64,000 nucleotides of DNA from Streptomyces sp. CBMA291. Lineage in GTDB: Bacteria > Actinomycetota > Actinomycetes > Streptomycetales > Streptomycetaceae. Under the pieces are notes generated by a model that saw only the letters and a program-made list of their open reading frames with translations, did no database searches and was not told the DNA's origin. The stretch lies in contig NZ_MSJP01000114.1 of assembly GCF_014596525.1 (NCBI RefSeq), forward strand, positions 1 to 64,000, in the 5' to 3' direction. The translations under genes were made by a program, and so were the position numbers. The first letter of the stretch is position 1, and the number at the start of each line of letters is the position of its first letter. Positions 1 to 9,218 of this stretch are shown one piece after another.

Positions 1-1322
<1,322 letters not shown>

Positions 1323-1372
1323 CCCCTCCGGTTCCGGCCCGGCCGGTGTCGAGCGGTCCGCTTCCGGTCCGG

Positions 1373-1459
1373 CCCTCCGTCGTACCGAAAGGCCGGACCG
1401 GCCCTCCGTCGTACCGGAAGGCCGGGCCCACCCTCCGTCGTACCGGGCCCGCCCTCCGC
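1373..1459. repeat. 29-bp tandem repeat, three copies, in the ALDH-ADH spacer
   Basis: The 15-mer CCCTCCGTCGTACCG begins at 1373, 1402 and 1431, giving an exact 29-bp period with slight divergence between units. The rest of the 275-bp spacer is GC-rich with no other gene. Confidence 0.75.
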
Positions 1460-1597
1460 CGTTCCGCCCTGCCCGGCCTGCCGGTCCTTTCCGGCCTTCC
1501 CGGCCCGAACTCTCCCCTCTCGTACCTCTGTTACGGTCCTCCGTTCCGGCACCTCCCTTCCGAAGTCCCGGTCCCGAGCGCAGAAGGAGCAACGAGC

Positions 1598-2686
1598 GTG
1601 ATCCGCGCCGCCGTCCTGCCCGCCGTAGGCTCTCCCCTGGAGATCACCGGCATCGAACTCCCCGCTCCAGGTCCCGGCCAGGTCCGGGTGCGGCTCGCCG
1701 CCGCCGGGGTCTGCCACTCCGATCTGTCCCTGTCCGACGGCACCATGCGCGTGCCGGTTCCCGCCGTCCTCGGCCACGAGGGCGCCGGCACCGTCGTCTC
1801 CGTCGGCGAGGGCGTCGGTCATGTCGCTCCGGGCGACGAGGTCGTCCTCAACTGGGCGCCCTCCTGTGGCCGTTGCCACGCCTGCTCGCTCGGCGAGGTC
1901 TGGCTCTGCGCCGACGCCCTGACCGGCGCGGGAAACGTCCACGCCCACACCGCCGAGGGCACCGCGCTGCACCCGGGGCTCAACGTCGCCGCCTTCGCGG
2001 AGGAGACCGTCGTCGCGGCGGGCTGTGTCCTGCCGCTGCCCGAGGGGGTGCCGCTCGTCGAGGCGGCGCTGCTCGGCTGCGCGGTGCTCACCGGCTGGGG
2101 CGCCGTCCACCACTCCGCCCGGGTCCGCGCGGGCGAGACCGTCGCCGTGTTCGGGGTCGGCGGGGTGGGCCTCGCCACCCTCCAGGCGGCCCGGATCGCG
2201 GGCGCCGGGACGATCATCGCCGTGGACGTCTCCCCGGAGAAGGAGGAACTGGCCCGGACGGCGGGCGCGACCGAGTACCTCGTCGCCTCCGACACCACCG
2301 CCCGGGAGATCAGGAAACTGACCGGGGGCCACGGGGTCGACGTGGCCGTCGAGTGCGTCGGCCGCGCCGTCGCCATCCGTACCGCCTGGGACTCCACCCG
2401 GCGCGGCGGCAGGACCACGGTCGTCGGCATCGGCGGCAAGGACCAGCAGGTCACCTTCAACGCCCTGGAGATCTTCCACTGGGGCCGCACCCTCTCCGGC
2501 TGCGTCTACGGCAACGCGAACCCGGCCGAGGACCTGCCCGTGCTCGCCGGGCACATCCGGGCCGGACGGCTCGACCTCGGCGCCCTCGTCACCGAACGGA
2601 TCACCCTGGAGGGCATCCCGGGTGCCTTCGCCGACATGCGGGCGGGCAAGGGCGGCCGGGCCCTGGTGGTCTTCCCCTCCCCCTGA
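1598..2686 (+). CDS. Zinc-dependent alcohol dehydrogenase
   Basis: This medium-chain NAD-dependent alcohol dehydrogenase has 362 residues, the usual length. The GTG start at 1598 follows an AAGGAGC ribosome-binding site. Catalytic zinc ligands are visible as GVCHSD (Cys about 39) and GHEGAG. The structural zinc site is the four-cysteine lobe CGRCHAC...C, and the Rossmann motif is GVGGVG. It resembles the class that includes mycothiol- or aryl-alcohol dehydrogenases. It follows the aldehyde dehydrogenase and ends at a strong terminator hairpin, so the two may form one unit. Its physiological alcohol is not evident. Confidence 0.88.
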   Translation: MIRAAVLPAVGSPLEITGIELPAPGPGQVRVRLAAAGVCHSDLSLSDGTMRVPVPAVLGHEGAGTVVSVGEGVGHVAPGDEVVLNWAPSCGRCHACSLGEVWLCADALTGAGNVHAHTAEGTALHPGLNVAAFAEETVVAAGCVLPLPEGVPLVEAALLGCAVLTGWGAVHHSARVRAGETVAVFGVGGVGLATLQAARIAGAGTIIAVDVSPEKEELARTAGATEYLVASDTTAREIRKLTGGHGVDVAVECVGRAVAIRTAWDSTRRGGRTTVVGIGGKDQQVTFNALEIFHWGRTLSGCVYGNANPAEDLPVLAGHIRAGRLDLGALVTERITLEGIPGAFADMRAGKGGRALVVFPSP

Positions 2687-2722
2687 CGCCCGGGGTGCCA
2701 CGGCCTCTTCCGGCACGACGGA

Positions 2723-2759
2723 GGAGCCCGTACCGGCCGGTCGCGCCGGTACGGGCTCC
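2723..2759. terminator. Bidirectional terminator between ADH and the roh operon
   Basis: A perfect 15-bp stem (2723-2737 with 2745-2759) and 7-nt loop lies between the convergent ends of the alcohol dehydrogenase and the reductase gene. Confidence 0.75.
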
Positions 2760-2796
2760 CCATGGCCCCGCACACCCCCCGTCCGTCCGGGGCGTC

Positions 2797-3792
2797 TCAC
2801 ACGTCCAGGACCAGGCGGGGCCCGCGCGAGCGGCCCACGCAGATCATCATGGTCGTCCCCGAGGCCCTCTCGTCCTCGCCGAGGACCTCGTCGTGGTGCT
2901 CGGGCACCCCGGCGAGCACCTTGGTCTCACAGGTGCCGCACCAGCCCTCCTCGCAGGAGTACGCGACCCCCGGCACGGCCTCCCGCACCACGTCCAGCAG
3001 GCTCCGGCCGGGCTCCACCCGAAGCGTCAGACCACTCCGCCGCAGCTCGACCTCGAAACCCCCGGGCCCGACACCGGCCCCCGAGGACTCCGCACCGCTC
3101 GCGGAAGACACCGCGCCGCCCTCCGAAGACTCCGCCCCGGCCCCCGAAGGCGCCGCCCCGAACCGCTCCGTGTGCAGCGGCCCCCGCCACCGCTCCGCCA
3201 CCGCCCGCAACAGCCCCTCGGGTCCGCAGCAGTAGACGGCCGTCCCCGGTGCGAGCCCGCCGAGGACCGCGTCCAGATCGGGCAGCCCTGCCGTGTCCCG
3301 CGGGACGAGGGTGACGCCCGGCAGCCCGGCGAGTTCCTCGCGGTACGCCATGGAGGCCAGGCTCCGGCCCCCGTACAGAAGGCTCCACGAGCCCGGTGGC
3401 AGGGCGCGGACCATCGGCAGCAGCGGGGTCACGCCGATGCCGCCCGCGAGGAACAGATACCGCTCGGCGGGCACCAGCGGGAACCGGTTGAACGGCCCCC
3501 GGACCCGCAGGACCGTGCCCGCGCCGACCGAGGTGTGGATCTCCTCGGAGCCGCCCCGGCCCGCCGGTTCGCGCAGCACGCCGAGCCGGTACGTGCTCCG
3601 GTCCGCAGGGTCGCCGCAGAGCGAGTAGTGCCGCACCGCACCGGACGGCAGCGTCACCTCCAGATGCGCACCGGGCTCCCACGGGGCCAGTTCGGCGCCC
3701 GTGGCATCGGCGAGGAGAAGCCCCAGGACACCCTCGGCCTCCTGGACGACCGAACGGACCGTGAGCGGGGAAGAGGACGAGGGATCGGTCAT
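2797..3792 (-). CDS. PDR/VanB-type ferredoxin reductase (FMN or FAD, NAD, 2Fe-2S)
   Basis: This 331-residue electron-transfer protein has the phthalate-dioxygenase-reductase layout. A flavin domain carries RHYSLCGDP (the RxYS flavin motif), followed by an NAD domain with GGIGVTPLLPM, and a C-terminal plant-type 2Fe-2S domain with CEEGWCGTC and a final cysteine in MMICVG. A Ser/Ala/Gly/Glu-rich linker of about 30 residues sits before the 2Fe-2S domain and is unusually low in complexity. The ATG is preceded by GAGGTG. It is the last gene of the operon, 27 nt after the permease. It probably passes electrons from NADH to the Rieske protein or directly to RohS; this role is inferred from position. 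Confidence 0.9.
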   Translation of the reverse strand: MTDPSSSSPLTVRSVVQEAEGVLGLLLADATGAELAPWEPGAHLEVTLPSGAVRHYSLCGDPADRSTYRLGVLREPAGRGGSEEIHTSVGAGTVLRVRGPFNRFPLVPAERYLFLAGGIGVTPLLPMVRALPPGSWSLLYGGRSLASMAYREELAGLPGVTLVPRDTAGLPDLDAVLGGLAPGTAVYCCGPEGLLRAVAERWRGPLHTERFGAAPSGAGAESSEGGAVSSASGAESSGAGVGPGGFEVELRRSGLTLRVEPGRSLLDVVREAVPGVAYSCEEGWCGTCETKVLAGVPEHHDEVLGEDERASGTTMMICVGRSRGPRLVLDV

Positions 3793-3819
3793 GGTTCACC
3801 TCGGGTCGGGAGCGGAAGG

Positions 3820-5268
3820 TCAGGGGCCGGTCGCGGGAGGCGGCGGCGGCTCGGGCAGCAGCCGGCACAGCACCGCGTACAGCGTGGCGGCGATCGTGAA
3901 CGAGGCCGGCAGGCTCAGGTCGACACCGCCGGTCAGCCCCGTCAACGGGCCCGTGTACAGCGGGTTGTCGACCCACAGGACGCCGACGGCCGAGCCCGCC
4001 GCGAAGGCCGTGACCGCACGCGCGTTGACCCCGCCGGTGTACCAGTACCGGCCGCCCCCGCCGCTGGTGAAGGTGCGCAGCGCCGCCGGGTCGTACCGGC
4101 CCCGGTGGAGCGCGTACCCCACCGAGAGGACCGCCGCCCACGGGGCGACGACGGTGAGCAGCAGCGTCACGAACGCCGACATCGCGTCCATGGCGTCGTA
4201 CACCACCGCCCCCAGATACAGCACCGCCGCCGCGAGCAGCGCGACCGCCGTGGTCACGGCGGTCCGGGAGGAGCGCCAGAACACCGAGTTGGCGGAGAGC
4301 CCGGCCGCGTACAGGCAGAGCCCCGCCTGCGGGAGGGTGCCCGCGAAGCCGAAGACCACGACCGCCACCGCGAACCAGCCGGGCACCGCGTCGGTGAGAC
4401 CCTGGAGCCAGGGCCCGTCCGGCACCGGGAAGAGCGTCGTCACGTACGCGCCGGTGAGCAGTGCGCCGAGACTGCTGAGGAACATCGACACCCCGCTCGC
4501 CCGCACCACCCGGCCCGGCGGAGTCGACGCGGGCATGAACCGGGTGTAGTCGCCCTGGAAGGTGGCGTACGACAGGGGCACGGTCGCCGACGTGGTCGCC
4601 GCGAGCAGCCAGGTCCGGGGGACGCTGTCGAGGGCGAGCGCGCCCCCGGCGTACCCCGGGTCGAAGTCCGGGGCGAGGACGAGGACGGTGCCGAGCAGGA
4701 CCGCGCCGCCGGTGACCGCCGTGACCTTGTACGTACGCACCAGGGTCTCGTGGCCCCGGACGGCGACGAGGGCGACCGCCGCCGCCGTCACGCCCATCGC
4801 CACCGTCAGCGGACCCGGCCCGGTCGGCGTGGCGAACAGCCGGTGCCCCGCGACCATCACGGCCGTCCCGCCCGTCCACACCGCGATCGAGAAGAAGCCG
4901 AGCGCCGCCACCACCGTGACGACATTGCCGACCACCCTGCCCCGCACCCCGAAGTGCGCCCCGCTGGACACGGGATCGTTGGTGCCGGTGCGCAGGCCGA
5001 AGCGGGCGAGCGGGGCGAGCAGCGCCGTGCCGACGGCGACCCCGACGGCGATCGCGCTCGCCGAGGCCCACCAGCCGAGGCCGAAGACCACCGGCAGCGC
5101 GCCGAGGACGACCGTGCCGAAGGAGAACTGGGCGGAGGGCCAGATCCACCCGAAGTCGCCGGGGGTCGAGGTGCGCTCGGCCTCGGGCACCGGGGCGATG
5201 CCGTCGTGGCCCTCCGCCGCCCGGGGCGGCGCCGCGATCGGCGCCGCCCCGGCCGGTGTGGTGGTCAT
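3820..5268 (-). CDS. NCS1-family purine/cytosine permease
   Basis: This 482-residue membrane transporter has about 12 hydrophobic segments and matches the nucleobase:cation symporter-1 (cytosine permease) family. The N-terminal region PGDFGWIWPSAQFSFGTVVLG is typical, and RVVGNVVTVVAALGFF follows. The start ATG at 5268 overlaps the stop of the Rieske gene by 4 nt (ATGA), so I chose it over an upstream in-frame start. Family members import nucleobases and related N-heterocycles. In this operon an imidazole (2-aminoimidazole or 2-nitroimidazole) is a reasonable cargo, but this is inference. Confidence 0.9.
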   Translation of the reverse strand: MTTTPAGAAPIAAPPRAAEGHDGIAPVPEAERTSTPGDFGWIWPSAQFSFGTVVLGALPVVFGLGWWASASAIAVGVAVGTALLAPLARFGLRTGTNDPVSSGAHFGVRGRVVGNVVTVVAALGFFSIAVWTGGTAVMVAGHRLFATPTGPGPLTVAMGVTAAAVALVAVRGHETLVRTYKVTAVTGGAVLLGTVLVLAPDFDPGYAGGALALDSVPRTWLLAATTSATVPLSYATFQGDYTRFMPASTPPGRVVRASGVSMFLSSLGALLTGAYVTTLFPVPDGPWLQGLTDAVPGWFAVAVVVFGFAGTLPQAGLCLYAAGLSANSVFWRSSRTAVTTAVALLAAAVLYLGAVVYDAMDAMSAFVTLLLTVVAPWAAVLSVGYALHRGRYDPAALRTFTSGGGGRYWYTGGVNARAVTAFAAGSAVGVLWVDNPLYTGPLTGLTGGVDLSLPASFTIAATLYAVLCRLLPEPPPPPATGP

Positions 5269-5579
5269 GAGGCGCCTCCGGCGGGGGCCGCCCCGGTGCC
5301 GTCCCGACCGGGCAGCACGTCGACCACCCGCAGGGCCGCGCACTTCGCTCCCGAGGTGCGCTCCCCGCTGGTCAGATCGAAGGTCGTGTGGTGCAGGGGA
5401 CAGGTGATGCGCAGCTTGTCCCCGTCGACCCGGGCGTACTTGAGCCTGCCCCCGCGGTGCGGGCAGACGGCGGCCGCGAGGACCTTGCGTCCGGCGGCCT
5501 CGACCAGGATCAGATCCTCGGTCACCTGGCGTACGGCGGGCTCGTCGCTCTCCCGCCGCCCGGCGGGCACGGCCGTCAT
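5265..5579 (-). CDS. Rieske 2Fe-2S ferredoxin-like protein
   Basis: This 104-residue soluble protein consists of one Rieske domain. The two metal-binding motifs are CPHRGG and CPLHHTTF, giving the expected Cys-His pairs. It is too small to be an oxygenase subunit, so it is a ferredoxin-type carrier like those partnering non-haem oxygenases. Its start overlaps the rohS stop by 4 nt and its stop overlaps the permease start by 4 nt, which implies translational coupling. It probably links the downstream reductase to the diiron oxygenase RohS. Confidence 0.92.
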   Translation of the reverse strand: MTAVPAGRRESDEPAVRQVTEDLILVEAAGRKVLAAAVCPHRGGRLKYARVDGDKLRITCPLHHTTFDLTSGERTSGAKCAALRVVDVLPGRDGTGAAPAGGAS

Positions 5580-6448
5580 GCGGTGGTCACCCTGGCCCGC
5601 GCGATGGCCGCCTCGGTGGCGGTGCCGACGATGTCGGAGGTCAGCCGCACACCCGCCCAGATCTTCGCCAGGTCGGGCTCCTCAAGGGCGCGGATCGCCG
5701 TCCGCATGTGGCTGCTGTGGTAGGAGTCGATGTAGAGGTGCTCGGTGTAGTAGGCGTCGTGGACGATCCCCAGGCGCCGCGCCGCGCGGGCGAAGCTCTG
5801 GAAGGAGTACAGGACACTGGTCTCGAAGTAGGCGTACGCGCCCAGGAAGTACTGGGGCGAGGACGCCCGGCTCGCCAGCCAGTGGAACATGTTGACGTAG
5901 GCGAAGCACTCCGGAGTCGTCTCGTCCAGGTAGTCGTCGAGCCGCAGGCTCAGGCCCAGCTCGGTGAGCAGGTCGCGGTAGAGCTGCGAGTGCGCCTTCT
6001 CCTCGTTGCCGCAGCCGAGTTCGTCGATGAGGACCCGGAAGACCGCCATGCCCGAGCGGTACGGGAGCCGGGGGACGACCGGCAGCAGCGACTCGGACTC
6101 GGTGAGGCCGTCGAGGGCGAACTGACGGACCACGGTGGTGAACTGGGGGAGCGTCGCGTGCTCCGCGAGGAAGGTCGCGCTCTCGGGGATCGCGGCCTCC
6201 TCCTCGGCGAGGAACTCCCTGAGTGCCTGGAGCAGTTCGCCGGCCGAGCCGAAGCGCGGCGCCGACTCCTCGTAGGCGCGGGCCATCGGCAGGATCCACC
6301 GCTCCTCGATCGCGGCCATCGAGCCGTAGTCGCCGAGGTTCGGGACGCGCCGGTAGAGGGTGTGCAGTTCGCGCTGGGCGGTCGCGGCCGGGGCGGCGAC
6401 CGAGTGCGCGGTGACGGGGACGGAGGAACCGGCGGAGGCGGTGCTCAC
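5576..6448 (-). CDS. rohS: RohS-like haem-oxygenase-fold diiron oxygenase (2-aminoimidazole N-oxygenase candidate)
   Basis: This 290-residue protein belongs to the iron-containing redox enzyme family (haem-oxygenase-like diiron oxidases). The likely metal ligands fall in GCGNEEKAHSQLY (Glu, His), FETSVLYSF (Glu) and TEHLYIDSYHSSH (Glu/Asp, His). In the azomycin pathway RohS oxidises the amino group of 2-aminoimidazole to a nitro group using O2 and external electrons. The GTG start overlaps the rohR stop as GTGA. The adjacent Rieske carrier and reductase fit an oxygenase that needs reductant. The family call is strong. The exact substrate rests on the P-Q-R-S gene order. Confidence 0.82.
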   Translation of the reverse strand: MSTASAGSSVPVTAHSVAAPAATAQRELHTLYRRVPNLGDYGSMAAIEERWILPMARAYEESAPRFGSAGELLQALREFLAEEEAAIPESATFLAEHATLPQFTTVVRQFALDGLTESESLLPVVPRLPYRSGMAVFRVLIDELGCGNEEKAHSQLYRDLLTELGLSLRLDDYLDETTPECFAYVNMFHWLASRASSPQYFLGAYAYFETSVLYSFQSFARAARRLGIVHDAYYTEHLYIDSYHSSHMRTAIRALEEPDLAKIWAGVRLTSDIVGTATEAAIARARVTTA

Positions 6449-7248
6449 GGCGCCTTCGCCTCCCCGTGGACGGCGGGGGAGCTGATCACGCCGCGCCGGT
6501 GCAGCTCCTGCTTGACCCAGCGGTACCAGTCGTCCTTGAAGACGCCGTACTTCTCGCAGACGGAGTTGATCTCCGCCTGCCGGTCGGGGGTGGGGTCGAC
6601 CAGCATCGCGTTGCAGAGGGCGGGCTCCAGGTTGGCCAGCGGGCCGATGAAGCCGTCGATGCCGCGGGCCTCGACGAGCAGGTTCTCCCAGCCCTCGAAG
6701 ACCGGGATGCCGGTGCCGGCCCCCGCCATCTTCCGGGTGAAGGCGGCATCGCCGCTGGACTCCTTGATGCCGACGATCCCGGGGATCTCGCAGATCCTCA
6801 GCAGGGTGTCGAACTCGATGCGGTTCCCGGAGAGCGCCTCTTCGTTGTAGAGGAAGATCGGGAGGTCGAGGGCGGCGCGGATCGCCTGGTAGTGCTCGAC
6901 GATCCGGTCCTGTGTCACGTCGGCACCGAAGGGGGTGGTGACGACGACGGCGTCGGCGCCGATCGCGGCGGCGGTGCGGGCCCGGTCGATCACGGCGGCG
7001 GTCTCGGGGAGCTGGATTCCGGCCAGGACGGGCAGGCCGCCCGCGTGCCGGACGGTGTACGTCACGACGTCCTGCCACTGCCGGGCGTCGAGCTTCCAGC
7101 CCTCGCCGGAGGTCAGGGCGGGCATGAGGCCGTTGACCTCGGTCCTGATGTGGTCGAGGAGGCGGACGACGCTCTGCTCGTCGACGGTGCCGTGCTCGTC
7201 GAAGGGGGTGATCAGCGGGACGATGGTCCCGGAGTGGGTGCCAGGCAT
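6445..7248 (-). CDS. rohR: RohR-like DHDPS/N-acetylneuraminate-lyase superfamily aldolase
   Basis: This 267-residue class I aldolase belongs to the dihydrodipicolinate synthase superfamily. It shows the TSGEG phosphate/carboxylate loop, the catalytic tyrosine in FLYNEEAL and the Schiff-base lysine in GIKESSG. In the azomycin route the homologue splits 4-hydroxy-2-oxo-arginine into pyruvate and guanidinoacetaldehyde. A role in lysine synthesis is unlikely because of its position between rohQ and rohS in a coupled operon. It ends in a 4-nt overlap with rohS and starts 36 nt after rohQ. Confidence 0.83.
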   Translation of the reverse strand: MPGTHSGTIVPLITPFDEHGTVDEQSVVRLLDHIRTEVNGLMPALTSGEGWKLDARQWQDVVTYTVRHAGGLPVLAGIQLPETAAVIDRARTAAAIGADAVVVTTPFGADVTQDRIVEHYQAIRAALDLPIFLYNEEALSGNRIEFDTLLRICEIPGIVGIKESSGDAAFTRKMAGAGTGIPVFEGWENLLVEARGIDGFIGPLANLEPALCNAMLVDPTPDRQAEINSVCEKYGVFKDDWYRWVKQELHRRGVISSPAVHGEAKAP

Positions 7249-7284
7249 GAGTGGGCTGTCCTTCGCATGTCCGTCAGATGTCTG

Positions 7285-7830
7285 TCAGAGGTTTTCGGAC
7301 ACGACCGTGAGGACCAGCGACCGCTGGTAGAGGTCCTCCAGGTACGCGGGGAACGCGGGCTCGGGGAGCGGGGTGGCCGCCTCGGACGCGGCGCGCGGGC
7401 CGACCGCGACGACGGGCAGCCCGGCCGCCGCCTTCACCAGCCGGGGGCTGGCCGTGTGCAGCGTGCCCCCGCGCCCGATGACCTGGGCGAGCAGCAGCCG
7501 CTCGTGCGCGGGCAGACCTTCGAGCTCGGGCGCGGTGAACGCCCGGCGGACGTCGTCCTCGTCGTACGGGACGCGGTCGATGGTCAGATCGGTGTGGAGC
7601 ACGTCCATGAACGGGTAGTACTCGTCCTGCGTGTGCCGGTCGCAGCCCCAGACGAGGTCGTCGCAGCGGCCGACCTGCTCCCAGCTCATCAGGACCCGGC
7701 CCGCTTCCCCGGCGGCCAGCCGGTCGGCGAAGAAGGCCTTGCAGCCGATCCGCACGGCCTGGTCCCGGCTGTGCATGCCCATGAAGAGGGTGGCGTCGAC
7801 GAAGACCGCCGGGTTCGGGTCAGACGGCAT
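7285..7830 (-). CDS. rohQ: RohQ-like protein (DUF6190 family), putative cyclising dehydratase
   Basis: This 181-residue protein has no assigned fold from the sequence alone. Its N-terminus VFVDATLFMG followed by a helix resembles the first strand of PIN-like domains, and WGCDRHTQDEYYPFMDVLHTD is the most distinctive segment. I recall such proteins as DUF6190. The ATG at 7830 lies 11 nt inside the end of rohP, which fixes the start. By gene order it corresponds to RohQ, which in the azomycin pathway promotes ring closure and dehydration of guanidinoacetaldehyde to 2-aminoimidazole. The assignment is by context and weaker than those of rohP, rohR and rohS. Confidence 0.65.
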   Translation of the reverse strand: MPSDPNPAVFVDATLFMGMHSRDQAVRIGCKAFFADRLAAGEAGRVLMSWEQVGRCDDLVWGCDRHTQDEYYPFMDVLHTDLTIDRVPYDEDDVRRAFTAPELEGLPAHERLLLAQVIGRGGTLHTASPRLVKAAAGLPVVAVGPRAASEAATPLPEPAFPAYLEDLYQRSLVLTVVSENL

Positions 7831-8998
7831 AGCGCTCGACCACCTTGCGCATCCGCTCCATGGCACCGGCGAACACCTCGGGCTCGCGGGCCAGGGCCAG
7901 CCGGATGAAGCGCTCGCCCTTCTCCTTGGTGTTCCAGTAGAAGAACGTGCCCGGCAGGACGTACACCTCCTCGTCGAAGAGGACTGCCTGGAGCTGGGTG
8001 GCCGTCAGGTGCTCCGCCGTGATGCGGAACCAGGCGACGCTGGTGCCGACCACCGGCTCCTGGAACTCCAGGATGGTTCCGGCGAGCGCGGTGCGGGCGG
8101 CGTTCCCGTTGGTGCTGATGATGTCGCGGACGGAGGCGAAGCCGTCCTCGATGGAGTCCTCGATGTACTGCGTGACCATGTTGAGGACGAACGGCGAGAC
8201 GTTGAGCAGGACGCTGGTGTGGAGGTTGTAGACCTCCTCCTGGATGTTCCGGCTGGAGGTGATCATGGCGCACTTGGCGTCCTGGATCGGCCAGGTCTTG
8301 CCGGTGTCCTCCATCACCATGTAGGTGACGCCGGACTCCTCAAGGAGCCGGTAGATGTCGACCCGGCCCATCCCCTCGTCGCAGAGCGCGAAGGAGGCGA
8401 AGCAGAAGTCCATGACCAGGACCTTGTCGTGGTCCACGCAGTAGCGGACGACCTCGCGGAAGCCCTCCAGCTTCTCGGCGAGCAGGGTGAAGCCGGTCGG
8501 GTTGTTCGGGTCGACCAGGTAGATCGCGTCCGCGTCGACCTGCTCGACGAGCCGCTCGTAGATGGCGTCCTTCTCGTGCAGCGCGGACTCGGCGAGCGGG
8601 GAGATCGGCACCTGCATGTTGCGGAGCAGGTCGACCAGGTTGTCGAAGCAGGGCTCGACGAGCTGCACGGACATCCCGCGCTGCTTGAGGAACATGCCGG
8701 CGACCATGGTGGAGACGCTCGCGGAGTACGACAGGAGCGTGCGGTCCATCGCACGGGCGGTGGGCTGCTGGTGCAGCCGGAAGAAGGCGTCCACGAACCG
8801 GCGCTCGAAGTGCGCCTGCTGCTTGGTCTCGGACTCGTGCCACAGCTCGGGCAGCCGGGAGACGATCCGCTCCTGGGAGTCGGACTGACGCTGGTGGGTG
8901 TGCGCGTCGGCCAGGTTGAACCGGGTCTTCAGGGCTTCGATCTCATGCTGGGTGAGGTCGACGAAGGTGCTGACGTCTGCCTTGTCGGTCAACGACAT
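7820..8998 (-). CDS. rohP: RohP/MppP-like PLP-dependent arginine oxidase
   Basis: This 392-residue fold-type-I PLP enzyme matches the arginine-oxidase group (MppP, RohP) better than true aminotransferases. The N-terminus IEALKTRFNLADAHTHQRQS, the phosphate loop YSASVST, PNNPTG, and the PLP-lysine segment MEDTGKTWPIQDAK all follow the MppP pattern I remember. Such enzymes use O2 to convert L-arginine to 4-hydroxy-2-oxo-arginine. An in-frame ATG at 9112 exists, but ATG 8998 has a GGGAG site and gives the family length. It is the first gene of the coupled operon, with a plausible promoter about 70 nt upstream. Confidence 0.85.
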   Translation of the reverse strand: MSLTDKADVSTFVDLTQHEIEALKTRFNLADAHTHQRQSDSQERIVSRLPELWHESETKQQAHFERRFVDAFFRLHQQPTARAMDRTLLSYSASVSTMVAGMFLKQRGMSVQLVEPCFDNLVDLLRNMQVPISPLAESALHEKDAIYERLVEQVDADAIYLVDPNNPTGFTLLAEKLEGFREVVRYCVDHDKVLVMDFCFASFALCDEGMGRVDIYRLLEESGVTYMVMEDTGKTWPIQDAKCAMITSSRNIQEEVYNLHTSVLLNVSPFVLNMVTQYIEDSIEDGFASVRDIISTNGNAARTALAGTILEFQEPVVGTSVAWFRITAEHLTATQLQAVLFDEEVYVLPGTFFYWNTKEKGERFIRLALAREPEVFAGAMERMRKVVERYAV

Positions 8999-9072
8999 GA
9001 AGAGCTCCCGCTGTCGATGCGAATCTCCGTCGGAATTCCCGGCGGCGTGAACGACTTTAGGAGCTTCGAGCG

Positions 9073-9101
9073 ACCCTGCGAATAACGCACGGGTCACGCA
9101 A
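9073..9101 (-). promoter_or_regulatory. Candidate rohP operon promoter
   Basis: Read on the minus strand there is TTGCGT (9101-9096), a 17-nt spacer and CAGGGT (9078-9073). The block is AT-rich compared with its surroundings and lies between the upstream terminator and rohP. The leader would be about 65-70 nt. It is a pattern match only. Confidence 0.4.
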
Positions 9102-9130
9102 TTAATAATCACCGCGATGTTCTCCCGGCG

Positions 9131-9183
9131 AAAAAAAAGAACGACGGACAGGCATTCCCCGAATGGGAATGCCTGTCCGTCGT
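9131..9183 (-). terminator. Intrinsic terminator with U-tract, separating the DsbA unit from roh
   Basis: A perfect 19-bp stem (9141-9159 with 9165-9183) and 5-nt loop is followed on the minus strand by TTC and eight T (9138-9131). This is a textbook rho-independent terminator for minus-strand transcription from the DsbA-like gene, so roh is a separate transcript. Confidence 0.9.
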
Positions 9184-9218
9184 CCTCGACTTCTAGCTGC
9201 TTTTCACCGCCGGTTTCG

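Noticed and set aside
1873..5895. 1340-residue open frame on the plus strand
   Set aside because: It is Arg/Pro/Gly-rich with no domain and runs antisense to five well-supported genes; it is a GC-skew shadow.
5576..7078. 500-residue version of RohS with a long N-terminal extension
   Set aside because: The extra part is the rohR gene out of frame; the GTG at 6448 overlaps the rohR stop and gives the family length.
6445..7248. dapA (lysine biosynthesis) for the DHDPS-like gene
   Set aside because: The operon partners are an arginine-oxidase-like enzyme and a diiron oxygenase, with no lysine-pathway genes.
7820..8998. Ordinary class I aminotransferase
   Set aside because: The PLP-lysine segment and the N-terminal signature follow MppP/RohP, not aspartate or histidinol-phosphate aminotransferases.
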